The notes under the pieces are model-generated. The model made no database searches and was not told the origin of the DNA. It saw only the letters and a list, made by a program, of their open reading frames with translations. Shown piece by piece: positions 19,297 through 28,338 of a DNA stretch of 64,000 nucleotides (position 1 is its first letter; every line of letters begins with the position of its first letter). The translations under genes and the position numbers were made by a program. The DNA is from UBA940 sp045613745 (GTDB lineage: Bacteria; Bacteroidota; Bacteroidia; Bacteroidales; Rikenellaceae): assembly GCA_045613745.1 (NCBI GenBank), contig JAZLBP010000013.1, positions 155,546 to 219,545 on the forward strand. Reading direction: 5' to 3'.

Positions 19297-22200
19297 CTAA
19301 TTTTGCGAGGGGTTCGACAAACTTGCCACGCGGCTGCCATCGGGGTGAACTGCATAGAGCAGCAGGTCATCGCGGAAGATGGGGCCTGTGTTCTCGGTCG
19401 AGCGGTTGTAGCCGTCTTTGCAATATTGGTAGCGAGTACCCTCGGGGTTGGTCTGTCCATCGGGCAGAAGGACATACTTACAAATATACTCCTTGTAGCT
19501 GAACGCGGTGAAACGTCCCTCGAAGCAAGCAACGTCGCGCTTCTTAACGGGGTCGTAGAGCACCCACGCTGCAACATTTTGCCAGCCACTGGTGGTAACA
19601 CGCACTGCACCATTCTTGTTCTCGACGGTGTGAGTACCAGCCACAATGGCTTTGGGGTTGCGATACAAGTCAAGGTTCGAATCGCTGATGTAGAAGGGGT
19701 CGAGTTTAGGTTTGGGGAATACGCTGCACTCCTTAACCGCATCGGCAATCATCTCTTTACTGGTATTGATGATGTTTTGGCCATACACCGACACACGCAT
19801 ATTGGTGTTCTCGCCGGGGATGCCCCATCTCAAAGCCCAGTCGCTGAGGTCTTCGCCCGCAGCCTTCGAGATTTTGATAAGGAAGTCGGTCATAGCCCAC
19901 GATTGATCGCGGTTCGACTTATCGAACAATCCTTGGTTACCCGACCAGTTGCGGAAATCCCAACCGTGGTCGAAGAAGGTGTCGCCACGCAGACGGCACT
20001 GCTCAAAGAAGTCAGGATAGAAGTCGGTGTTGCCCTCCACAAAGTGGTAGTAGAGGAACAACTGCCAGAAGGGGACAAGCGATGCCGCAGGATCCACACC
20101 ACCCGAGCTACCCGCAGCAGGTGAGTTGGCAGCCTCGGCTTGGGTCATACGACGCTCATACTCGTTGCCCTCGGCATCGTAGTCGGTCACATAGCGAATA
20201 CCGTAGTCGCGCCAAGCTTCGTTATATTTCATCTTGTAGTGGAGAGTGGTATGGCCCTCGCCAAACAGAGCGGCTTGGGTACCCACGCACATAAGGTTGT
20301 TGGTTACCTCAGTAAGACCACGCCAAGCGAAGGGACGGCATTGGTTCGAGTGGCCAATCTCGTGAGCCACACCCCAAATCGTACCGATGGTATTGTTAGC
20401 GGTAACATCGGGACCCAAATCACGTTTATCGGCATCGGTAGTACCCGAACCAACAAGCAGTGGCTCGGCGTTGAGGTTCCACATCTTGGTGGGGTCGGTA
20501 ACGTCTTGGAGAATCGAGTTGATACCATAGCCCGTACGATACACACCCGAGCCTGCAACGGCATTGCCATACAGGGTGAAGAAGGGTGCGCGGTTGCGGT
20601 GGCCACGGAACTTGGTGGGGTCGGTTTTGCACTCCTCGGCGTAAATTTTACTATACTTGTCGTGACCTTGCCAGCGCTCTTGTTGGCGGACAATGGAATC
20701 GAAGATAGCCACAAGGCGTGCGCCATCTGCCGAGTTCGCACCATTACGATGCAGTGTGCGGTTGTAGATGGTCTCCTTGGGGAAGTTCATAATAACCTTG
20801 TCGGAGAGCATATCGAAGTGAGGCTCGGTGTTACCACCCATACGCAGCAGGCGGTAGAAGTCCTCGGGTTTGTCGCGGTCCAGATAGAAGTAGCCGTTGA
20901 CGTGACCTGTTGCAAAGTTGATTTTGATGGGCGGGAACTTCGCATAGTCGGGGGTGTGCCAGATGATATACATCAGACCACGATAACCGGGGATGATGAC
21001 GTTCTTACCCTTGTAGATGCGGTAGTCCGACTCGCAACGGCCTACAACGCGCTCGGCAAGACCCTCATCGTTAACCATATCGCACACACGCAGATACATC
21101 TCTTGGCCATAGTCCTCCTCGACAAACAGATAGATGGGGTCGCCAACCTTGGCAACATACATACCTGTCACGTTATCGAGCAGGGTGTGGGGAGGTGTGA
21201 AGAAGATTTTGGCATCCACATCGGGGTGAGGATAAGCCTTAACCTCGCACACGCGGTATTTGTTCCAGTCGCCGTTGAAAATCTGCTCGGCCATCGAGCG
21301 ATAGAACGGGTCGCGGATTGCAAGAATGTCATCGTAAGTGACACTAGGCAGCAGTTCCGAGCACGAAGCGTCGGTGAAGAACTCCTTGATAGGGAAGTTC
21401 TCGGGGTTGTATTGGCAGAACTCAACGCCCGCAGCCGAAGCCACATTGGTGGTCTGCTCGTTAAAGGGTTTTGCAGTCAGAATCTTGAAGGTAGCCTTGC
21501 GGAGGTTTACGGGCAGGGGCTCGTCGAACTCCACAATGCGGGGAGTGTCGGCCATCTCAAAGTCGTAGGTAGCAAAGAGTTTCTCCTCCTCACCCTCGAA
21601 TTGAACATAAACCTCGACTTTACCCCAGTTACCCCACGAGATACTGCGCGAAGGGCAATAGCGGAAGTAGTCGATTTGGGTCATCTCCTGCTCCTCGGTA
21701 AAATCAAAGCTGATAAACACAGTGCCATCTTGATTGGTGGCGGTGGTGCTCCAATACGATAAGTCGTTGCCGTCGTGCGAGTTTTTCATCGAACCACGAC
21801 TATTGGAGAATTGCGACGAAGCCTCGACTTTGGCCACTTTCAGAATAAGGTCACTCTTTTGTTTGTCGCTCACAATAGCCTCATACTCCTTGGGAGCGAT
21901 TTGGTCGATATCAACAGTCACCTTGGTCGAACCTGCTACCAACTCAACGGTTGCGCTACGGGGTTCTTCGGTGCTATTCTCGTCATATACAAGCACTACG
22001 GTGTCCTTGGTGGTAGCCTCGGCGTCGGCACGCAACCACTCGGCAGCGGTTGTAGCGGCGCACTTCTCATCCAGCCAATTTTTCACGGGGATACGCAGAG
22101 TGCCTGCTTTATAGGTCAGGGTGTAGTCGGTTTTGGCAACCGAGAACTCCAACGAACCCACTTGAACAAATGTCACATTTGCCTCAGCAAACTCACTACG

Positions 22201-22788
22201 GATTACAACCTCAACAATGCGGGGTTGCTCGCCAAAGTGGTTGCCATAGTAGAACTTACCATCCTCCCACGACAGCCAGTTTGCATCTGCGGGGATAACC
22301 ACTTCGTATGCACCGTTGGCATCGACATCAAAATCGACATCTCCGAAGTTTTTGGTCACTACAACCATACTGTCGCACTCGATACGGGTAGCGTCCTGCT
22401 CGTCGGCAGCCACCTGCACAAACAGAATCGAGGTGCTGTATGTGTCATAATATATAGTAAGGTATGTTTCGCGACTCTCCAAAGCCTCATTAGCCTCGGC
22501 AGTTATCGACAAAGCTTTGCAGCCATCGGCATCCATAACGGTAGCAACGTGCAACCACTCCACCGACTCGTCCTCTTGCAGAATCATCCAGTCGTTGTCG
22601 GTAGCAAACACAGGGATAACAATAGCCTCGGTGTCCGCAACACCCTCGGCGGGAAGATACTGTTCGGCAACATCGGGAAGAATAAATTTCTTGGTCTCAT
22701 TCTCCTTGGGCTCATCAACACACGACACCGCCAGCAGCGCGCCCAACGCAACTGCCACGAATCGCAAATTTTGTAACATTTTTTTCAT
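19297..22788 (-). CDS. M60-like metallopeptidase lipoprotein 5 (BACON x3, F5/8C)
   Basis: A 1163-residue lipoprotein with lipobox ending at Cys23 (LAVSC) followed by VDEPKENE, an acidic stretch fitting a surface-export signal. Three BACON-like domains (about 40-310), an F5/8C domain (about 320-470, with SHDGNDLSYWSTT) and the M60-like region. The zinc site HEIGH is at residues 809-813, with Glu after 13 residues (RGLTEVTNN). It carries an insertion just before the zinc helix (LGPDVTANN region). The F5/8C segment shares NSRG and DGNDLSYW/WW features with protein 6. Likely active on O-glycoproteins; exact glycan preference unknown. Confidence 0.93.
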   Translation of the reverse strand: MKKMLQNLRFVAVALGALLAVSCVDEPKENETKKFILPDVAEQYLPAEGVADTEAIVIPVFATDNDWMILQEDESVEWLHVATVMDADGCKALSITAEANEALESRETYLTIYYDTYSTSILFVQVAADEQDATRIECDSMVVVTKNFGDVDFDVDANGAYEVVIPADANWLSWEDGKFYYGNHFGEQPRIVEVVIRSEFAEANVTFVQVGSLEFSVAKTDYTLTYKAGTLRIPVKNWLDEKCAATTAAEWLRADAEATTKDTVVLVYDENSTEEPRSATVELVAGSTKVTVDIDQIAPKEYEAIVSDKQKSDLILKVAKVEASSQFSNSRGSMKNSHDGNDLSYWSTTATNQDGTVFISFDFTEEQEMTQIDYFRYCPSRSISWGNWGKVEVYVQFEGEEEKLFATYDFEMADTPRIVEFDEPLPVNLRKATFKILTAKPFNEQTTNVASAAGVEFCQYNPENFPIKEFFTDASCSELLPSVTYDDILAIRDPFYRSMAEQIFNGDWNKYRVCEVKAYPHPDVDAKIFFTPPHTLLDNVTGMYVAKVGDPIYLFVEEDYGQEMYLRVCDMVNDEGLAERVVGRCESDYRIYKGKNVIIPGYRGLMYIIWHTPDYAKFPPIKINFATGHVNGYFYLDRDKPEDFYRLLRMGGNTEPHFDMLSDKVIMNFPKETIYNRTLHRNGANSADGARLVAIFDSIVRQQERWQGHDKYSKIYAEECKTDPTKFRGHRNRAPFFTLYGNAVAGSGVYRTGYGINSILQDVTDPTKMWNLNAEPLLVGSGTTDADKRDLGPDVTANNTIGTIWGVAHEIGHSNQCRPFAWRGLTEVTNNLMCVGTQAALFGEGHTTLHYKMKYNEAWRDYGIRYVTDYDAEGNEYERRMTQAEAANSPAAGSSGGVDPAASLVPFWQLFLYYHFVEGNTDFYPDFFEQCRLRGDTFFDHGWDFRNWSGNQGLFDKSNRDQSWAMTDFLIKISKAAGEDLSDWALRWGIPGENTNMRVSVYGQNIINTSKEMIADAVKECSVFPKPKLDPFYISDSNLDLYRNPKAIVAGTHTVENKNGAVRVTTSGWQNVAAWVLYDPVKKRDVACFEGRFTAFSYKEYICKYVLLPDGQTNPEGTRYQYCKDGYNRSTENTGPIFRDDLLLYAVHPDGSRVASLSNPSQN

Positions 22789-22829
22789 TATAGTTATTCG
22801 TTTTTTAGGTTCTGTTATAGTAGCACGTT

Positions 22830-22857
22830 ACCCCTCCCCCGTTTTCGGGAGAAGGGT
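22830..22857 (-). promoter_or_regulatory. Intergenic hairpin between M60 genes 6 and 5
   Basis: Arms beginning ACCCCTCCCC at 22830 and ending GGGAGAAGGGT at 22857 pair with two mismatches around CGTTTTC. It is in the gap between the stop of gene 6 and the start of gene 5. Confidence 0.55.
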
Positions 22858-22871
22858 CGCACTTAAATTTA

Positions 22872-25800
22872 TTACTCTACACGGGTACCCTTATGGAATT
22901 TACCCCAAACGTCAATACCGTAGAGTTCCAAGTCGTTACGGAAGACACCAGGGCCAATCTCCATAAAGCGTTGGTAACCGTTATTGTGCGTCAGGTAGGG
23001 CGAATCCTCGGGGCAGCCTTGACCACGATACGAGTGTTTCTCGGGGTCGAACGCCTCATAAACCGAGGTGTAGTAGCGGTAGTTGATGTAGGTGTCAACA
23101 CCTTGGTAGATACCCATCACACGCTCGGTTGCGGGGTCAACCAACGCCCACGCAGCCACGCCCGACCAATCGTTATTCATAAAGTACATCTTCATATCAT
23201 CGTCCACCGAGTAAGTACCTACGGTGAGAGGGGTGCGGTTGCGATACAGATCCAAGTTCAAATCGTTGATGTACAGAGGGTTCATCTCGGGCTTGGGATA
23301 CTCGTTACAAATCTTCACGCGTTTGTCGATCTCCTCTTGAGTGGTGGTGATGACACTTTGACCATAGTGCGAGCAGAGCATACGATTGTTGATACCGGGC
23401 AAGTGCCAGTCGTTGCAGAAATCGCTCAAGTCCTCGCCTGCAGCCTTCGAAGTCTTAACCATAAACTCATACATTGCATACTCCTGTTGAGCACTCGACT
23501 CCATACCGCCGGTCAAGAACCAATCCTTGAACAAGATGGGGGTATCCAGACGGCACAACTCATAGAAGTCGGGATAGAAGTCGGTCTTACCCAACACGCG
23601 GTGGTAGTAGAGGTACAACTGCCAGAAGGGAACGAGCTGTGTGGTCGGGTCAACCATAGGTTGGTGGTTGGGGTCACCCGACGTACGTTTCACACCATAT
23701 TGAGGAGTGTTCACACTCTCGCAATAGGTCAGGTGGCGCTCGGTACCATCGGGGTCAACAACCCAGCGGGTTACCATATCGCGCATCGCGCGGTTGAAGT
23801 GGTTGTTGAAACGCATAGTGGTGTTACCCTCGCCAAAGAAGGTGGTTTGGGTAATGGCACCCATCAGGTTGTTCGAAACCTCGCCCAGACCGCGCCAGCC
23901 GAAGTGGCCTGTTTGGTTGTTGTGACCCAGCTCGTGAGCCAGACCCCAGCAGTGACCAACTTGGCCATTATCGAGTTTTGCGGGATCGAAGTTCTCGGGC
24001 CACATATGGTCGGGATCGAGAATATCGTGTGCCATATTGCGGTTACCATACACAGTAGCGTAAGCACCCGCACCACCGAAGCAGTCGCCATAAGCAGCGT
24101 AGAAAGGTGCGCGGTTGTGGTAGGTACGCTCACGACCCAGAGCTGCGTACTTGTCGAAACCTTGAATGATTTGTTGGATACGGGTTACGGTATCAAAAAT
24201 CATAATGGTACGCATTGCGCGGTTGTAGAGTTCGGGGTTCTTGGCAAACGAGAACTCGCGCAGGGTCGATTTTGTGAAGTTCATTATCACGTTGTCGGTG
24301 ATAATATCGAAGTGAGGCTCAGGTGTCATACCCGACTGCATCATAATGGGATACCAATCCTCGGGAGCGTCGGTCTCGGCGTTGAAGTAGCCGTTTACGC
24401 CCGAGTTGGCGAAGTTGATGCGCACGCGGGGTTGCGAAGCGAAATCCTCGGTGTGCCAGAAGATATACATCAGACCGCGGTTGGCGGGTTGAATCACGTT
24501 ACGGCCTTTTTTGAGGCGGTAGTTTACTGCTCTTTCGTGTTCGAGTACACGGCCTGCCATACCCTCGTCGTTCACCCAGTCGATGACACGCAGGAAGATG
24601 TCTTGGCCATAGTCCTCATCAAGGAAGATGATTTGGGGATCGCTCACCTTGGCAACGAACATACCGGTTACACCATCGAGCAGAGTTTTGGGCGAGTTTT
24701 GGAAAATCTCGGCATCCTTGTCGGGGTGGCGATAAGCTTGTGCCAAGTGGCGGCGGAAACGGTTGTAGTCGCCGTTGAAAATCTGCTCGGCCATATTGCG
24801 GTAGAAGGGGTCCTTGATAGCCTCAATCTCCTCCCAAGTTACCTCGGGACGCAGCTCCCAACACGACAAGTCGGTGAAGTAGTCCAGAATGGGGAAGTTG
24901 TCGGGGTTGTATTGGTACAGACCAAACTCACCCGCACTTGCCACACAGGTTACGGTTTCGCTGAAAGGAACAGCCGAAAGAATCTTAACGGTAAGTTTCT
25001 CGAGGCCCTCAACTGCCAAAGGCTCATCGAAATAGATTATGCTGGGAGTAGATGCTTTACCGAAGTCATATTTACCCAACAGGCTCTCGACGCCATCGCG
25101 AGTGATATAGACCTCAATCTCTCCCCATTGACCCCACGCGATGCTCTCCGAAGGAGCGTAACGCATATAGTCGATTTGAGTCAGGGTTTGCTGCTCGGCA
25201 AACTCATATTTCAGCCAGCACTCGTCATTTTGTGCGAGTGTGTAAGTACCCCACCACGACAAGTCGTTGCCGTCGTAGGTTTTGTTTGCGCCACGGCTGT
25301 TGGTGAACTTCGACGAAGCCTCCGACGCAGCAACTGCCAACATCAAGTCGGCCTTTTGTTGGTCGGTGCGCACCTCGGTGTACTCGGCAACCTTGTTTTG
25401 GCGAACAGTTGCAGTGAGTTGAGTCGTACCTACGGTGATTTTAACCTCAACCTCGCGCTCTGCATCGCCTTCGTTGGCGGTGAAGTCGAATTTCAGGCTA
25501 TCCTTGGTCGAAGCCTCAGCATTGTAGGTCAACCACTCAGCATTCTCGCTTACGCTCACCTCGGCATCCTTGTTCCAAAGCTCAACGGGGATAGCGGTGC
25601 TACCCGATTTGTAATATACGGTGTAGAGAGTGCGATTCAGACGTGCATCGAGTTTACCAAGTTGCATTACGGTCATCTCGGCCGAAGCGTAGTTGCTGCG
25701 GAAGGTGACAGTTGCAGTACGGGGCTCATCACCATAGTGTGCACCATAGTAGAATACGCCCTCCTCGTAGCTCAACCACGAAGCAGCATCCTCGCTGATT

Positions 25801-26288
25801 TCAACCTCGTACGATCCATTGGCAGTCACCTCGGTCGAGAAGCTACCCATAGTGCGCTCGACAACCACCTCCGACTCACACTCGATGGTGGTAGCTTTTT
25901 GGTCATTGTCAGCAAGTTGCACAACCACAAGGTTATCGGCTGCGTCGCTATTGGTTACAACCACACTCAGCTCGCGGTTGGCTTCGGTAGTATTTTTGGT
26001 CGCCTCGACAACCAGCACACGGTTGCCAAAGTCGTCCATATTGTCATACACCGAGCACCACTCTTGGCCGTCGTCGTAGGTGTAATCCCACATCAGGTTG
26101 TGCGACTCGACATACAAATTCTCCACGCCACCCTCAGCATTGATATAGAGGGTATCGCGTTCAATTTGAACATAATTCAACTCGTCACCACCTTGTTCTA
26201 CGGGGTCTACCTCACACGACCAAAGTGCCAGCAAAGTCATCACAGAGGCTATTGCAACGGTTGCTATTCTACCCAAAAATCGCTTCAT
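22872..26288 (-). CDS. M60-like metallopeptidase lipoprotein 6 (BACON x3, F5/8C)
   Basis: A 1138-residue lipoprotein and the first gene of the array in transcription order. The lipobox ends at Cys25 (LWSC), followed by EVDPVEQGG. Three BACON-like domains (about 35-310), an F5/8C domain (about 320-465), M60-like region with HELGH at residues 785-789 and the third ligand Glu after 13 residues (RGLGEVSNN). It ends 60 bases after the gyrB stop, where a promoter-like sequence lies, so it probably leads a 20-kb transcript. As in the others, all zinc ligands are intact, so none of the six copies looks degenerate. Confidence 0.93.
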   Translation of the reverse strand: MKRFLGRIATVAIASVMTLLALWSCEVDPVEQGGDELNYVQIERDTLYINAEGGVENLYVESHNLMWDYTYDDGQEWCSVYDNMDDFGNRVLVVEATKNTTEANRELSVVVTNSDAADNLVVVQLADNDQKATTIECESEVVVERTMGSFSTEVTANGSYEVEISEDAASWLSYEEGVFYYGAHYGDEPRTATVTFRSNYASAEMTVMQLGKLDARLNRTLYTVYYKSGSTAIPVELWNKDAEVSVSENAEWLTYNAEASTKDSLKFDFTANEGDAEREVEVKITVGTTQLTATVRQNKVAEYTEVRTDQQKADLMLAVAASEASSKFTNSRGANKTYDGNDLSWWGTYTLAQNDECWLKYEFAEQQTLTQIDYMRYAPSESIAWGQWGEIEVYITRDGVESLLGKYDFGKASTPSIIYFDEPLAVEGLEKLTVKILSAVPFSETVTCVASAGEFGLYQYNPDNFPILDYFTDLSCWELRPEVTWEEIEAIKDPFYRNMAEQIFNGDYNRFRRHLAQAYRHPDKDAEIFQNSPKTLLDGVTGMFVAKVSDPQIIFLDEDYGQDIFLRVIDWVNDEGMAGRVLEHERAVNYRLKKGRNVIQPANRGLMYIFWHTEDFASQPRVRINFANSGVNGYFNAETDAPEDWYPIMMQSGMTPEPHFDIITDNVIMNFTKSTLREFSFAKNPELYNRAMRTIMIFDTVTRIQQIIQGFDKYAALGRERTYHNRAPFYAAYGDCFGGAGAYATVYGNRNMAHDILDPDHMWPENFDPAKLDNGQVGHCWGLAHELGHNNQTGHFGWRGLGEVSNNLMGAITQTTFFGEGNTTMRFNNHFNRAMRDMVTRWVVDPDGTERHLTYCESVNTPQYGVKRTSGDPNHQPMVDPTTQLVPFWQLYLYYHRVLGKTDFYPDFYELCRLDTPILFKDWFLTGGMESSAQQEYAMYEFMVKTSKAAGEDLSDFCNDWHLPGINNRMLCSHYGQSVITTTQEEIDKRVKICNEYPKPEMNPLYINDLNLDLYRNRTPLTVGTYSVDDDMKMYFMNNDWSGVAAWALVDPATERVMGIYQGVDTYINYRYYTSVYEAFDPEKHSYRGQGCPEDSPYLTHNNGYQRFMEIGPGVFRNDLELYGIDVWGKFHKGTRVE

Positions 26289-26312
26289 AAAAGTTATTGT
26301 TTCGTGTTGTTA

Positions 26313-26345
26313 AAAAGTTATACCTATTATATATATGCATCAAAA
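26313..26345 (-). promoter_or_regulatory. Candidate promoter for the M60 array
   Basis: On the minus strand TTTTG (26345-26341) is followed after 20 bases by TAACTTTT (26320-26313), one mismatch from TAnnTTTG. It lies entirely in the 60-base gap between the gyrB stop and the start of M60 gene 6. No comparable pair was found in the other M60 gaps. Confidence 0.5.
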
Positions 26346-26348
26346 CAC

Positions 26349-28298
26349 CTACGCATCGATATTTGCGATGTGTGCGTTACGCTCGATGAACTCACGACGG
26401 GGTTCAACGTCGTCACCCATCAGCATCGAGAAGATGCGATCGGCCTCGGCGGCGTTTTCGATGGTAACTTGCTCCAACTCGCGGGTCTCGGGACACATTG
26501 TAGTTTTACGCAACTGCTCGGCGTTCATCTCACCAAGACCTTTGTAGCGTTGAACGTGAACACCCTTCGAGCCTACCTCCTCGATTGCGCGGTCGCGCTC
26601 CTCGTCGGTCCAGCAATATTTCTCGGTTTTACCCTTCTTAACAAGATACAAAGGCGGACGAGCGATGTAGATGTGTCCGTTCTCGATAAGTTTTTTCATC
26701 TTACGGAAGAACAGAGTCAGCATCAGGGTTGCGATGTGCGCACCATCGACGTCGGCATCGGTCATGATGATAATTTTGTTGTAGCGCAGTTTCTCGATAT
26801 TGAGTTCGTGGTTGTCCTCCTCGGTACCAATCGACACACCCAGCGCCGCAAACATATTCTTAATCTCCTCGTTGTCCCACATCTTGTGCTCCAAAGCCTT
26901 CTCGACGTTCAGAATCTTACCACGCAAGGGCATAATTGCTTGGAAGTTACGGTCGCGGCCTTGTTTTGCGGTACCACCCGCCGAATCTCCCTCGACGAAG
27001 AAGATCTCAGCTTTCTCGCGGTCGCGTGTCGAGCAGTCGGCCAACTTACCGGGCAGACCTGCACCCGACAACACAGTTTTACGTTGCACAAGTTCGCGTG
27101 CGTGGCGCGCAGCGTGACGAGCAGTAGCCGCCAACACTACCTTTTGTACGATAGCCTTTGCATCCTTGGGGTGCTCCTCCAAGTATTGGGTCAGGGCTTG
27201 CGACACAGCGGCATCAACCGATGCGATAACCTCACTGTTACCCAATTTGGTCTTAGTCTGACCCTCAAATTGAGGCTCGCCAACCTTAACCGACACAACA
27301 GCGGTCAGACCCTCGCGGAAGTCATCACCACTAATCTCAACTTTCACCTTCGAGAGCATACCCGACTCGTCGGCGTACTTTTTGAGGGTACGGGTCAGCG
27401 CGCGGCGGAAACCTGTGAGGTGAGTACCGCCCTCGATAGTATTGATATTGTTCACATACGAGTGTACATTCTCCGAGTAGCTGTCGTTGTACTGCATCGC
27501 AACCTCAACGGGAGTGCCGTTGCTCTCGGTCTCGATGTAGATAATATCCTCGATGATGGTATTACCACGGGTTGCATCCAGATATTTGACAAACTCTTTC
27601 AGACCATCGTTCGAGAAGAAGGTCTCGCTCTTTTGGTTACCGTTCTCGTCAACCTCGCGCGCATCTACCAGAGTCAGGTTGATACCCTTATTCAGGTAGG
27701 CCAACTCGCGCAGACGTGCCGACAGAGTACCGTAGTTGTAAACGGTCTCGGTAAAGATTTCGCCGTCGGGTTTGAAGGTTACGGTAGTACCTGTGCGGTC
27801 TGTCTCGCCCACAATCTCAACTTGGGTTTGGGGCACGCCTCGGCTGTATCTCTGACGGTAAATCTTGCCGCCACGGTGTACTTCGGCAATCAGCAGGGTC
27901 GAAAGTGCGTTCACACACGACACACCCACACCGTGCAGACCTCCCGACACCTTGTAGCTGCTCTTATTGAATTTACCTCCTGCGTGCAGCACGGTCAGTA
28001 CAACCTCGAGAGCCGATTTACCCTCTTGCTCGTGGAAGTCGGTGGGGATACCACGACCGTCGTCCGATACGCTGATAGAGTTATCCTCATTGATGGTTAC
28101 AACGATATTGTGGCAGAAACCTGCCAACGCCTCGTCAATAGAGTTATCCACCACCTCGTAAACCAAGTGGTGAAGTCCACGTACACCGATATCACCGATG
28201 TACATCGCAGGACGTTTTCTTACTGCTTCAAGTCCTTCAAGTACCTGAATACTCGACGCCGAGTATTCTTCTTGATGTTGTTTAATTTCTTCGCTCAT
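26349..28298 (-). CDS. gyrB: DNA gyrase subunit B
   Basis: A 649-residue GyrB of normal length. The ATPase GHKL part shows EVVDNSIDEALAG (catalytic Glu and metal-binding Asn), DDGRGIP and GGLHGVGVSCVNALS. The TOPRIM part has FFVEGDSAGGTAKQGRD and MTDADVDGAHI, which bind metal for DNA cleavage. The C-terminal QRYKGLGEMNAEQL is the classic GyrB signature. It introduces negative supercoils together with GyrA, which is not in the window. It lies 40 bases after ftsE in the same direction. Confidence 0.98.
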   Translation of the reverse strand: MSEEIKQHQEEYSASSIQVLEGLEAVRKRPAMYIGDIGVRGLHHLVYEVVDNSIDEALAGFCHNIVVTINEDNSISVSDDGRGIPTDFHEQEGKSALEVVLTVLHAGGKFNKSSYKVSGGLHGVGVSCVNALSTLLIAEVHRGGKIYRQRYSRGVPQTQVEIVGETDRTGTTVTFKPDGEIFTETVYNYGTLSARLRELAYLNKGINLTLVDAREVDENGNQKSETFFSNDGLKEFVKYLDATRGNTIIEDIIYIETESNGTPVEVAMQYNDSYSENVHSYVNNINTIEGGTHLTGFRRALTRTLKKYADESGMLSKVKVEISGDDFREGLTAVVSVKVGEPQFEGQTKTKLGNSEVIASVDAAVSQALTQYLEEHPKDAKAIVQKVVLAATARHAARHARELVQRKTVLSGAGLPGKLADCSTRDREKAEIFFVEGDSAGGTAKQGRDRNFQAIMPLRGKILNVEKALEHKMWDNEEIKNMFAALGVSIGTEEDNHELNIEKLRYNKIIIMTDADVDGAHIATLMLTLFFRKMKKLIENGHIYIARPPLYLVKKGKTEKYCWTDEERDRAIEEVGSKGVHVQRYKGLGEMNAEQLRKTTMCPETRELEQVTIENAAEADRIFSMLMGDDVEPRREFIERNAHIANIDA

Positions 28299-28338
28299 TT
28301 ATGCGTCTGTTATTTATCTTGTTTATTCTTTATTTTCG

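Noticed and set aside
6088..26288. Assembly artefact from collapsed or duplicated repeats
   Set aside because: The six M60 genes have different lengths, different signal peptides, different gap sequences and clearly diverged proteins, so they are real paralogues.
6088..26288. Polysaccharide utilization locus
   Set aside because: BACON and F5/8C domains are common in such loci, but no SusC-like transporter, SusD-like protein, glycoside hydrolase or hybrid sensor is present in or beside the array.
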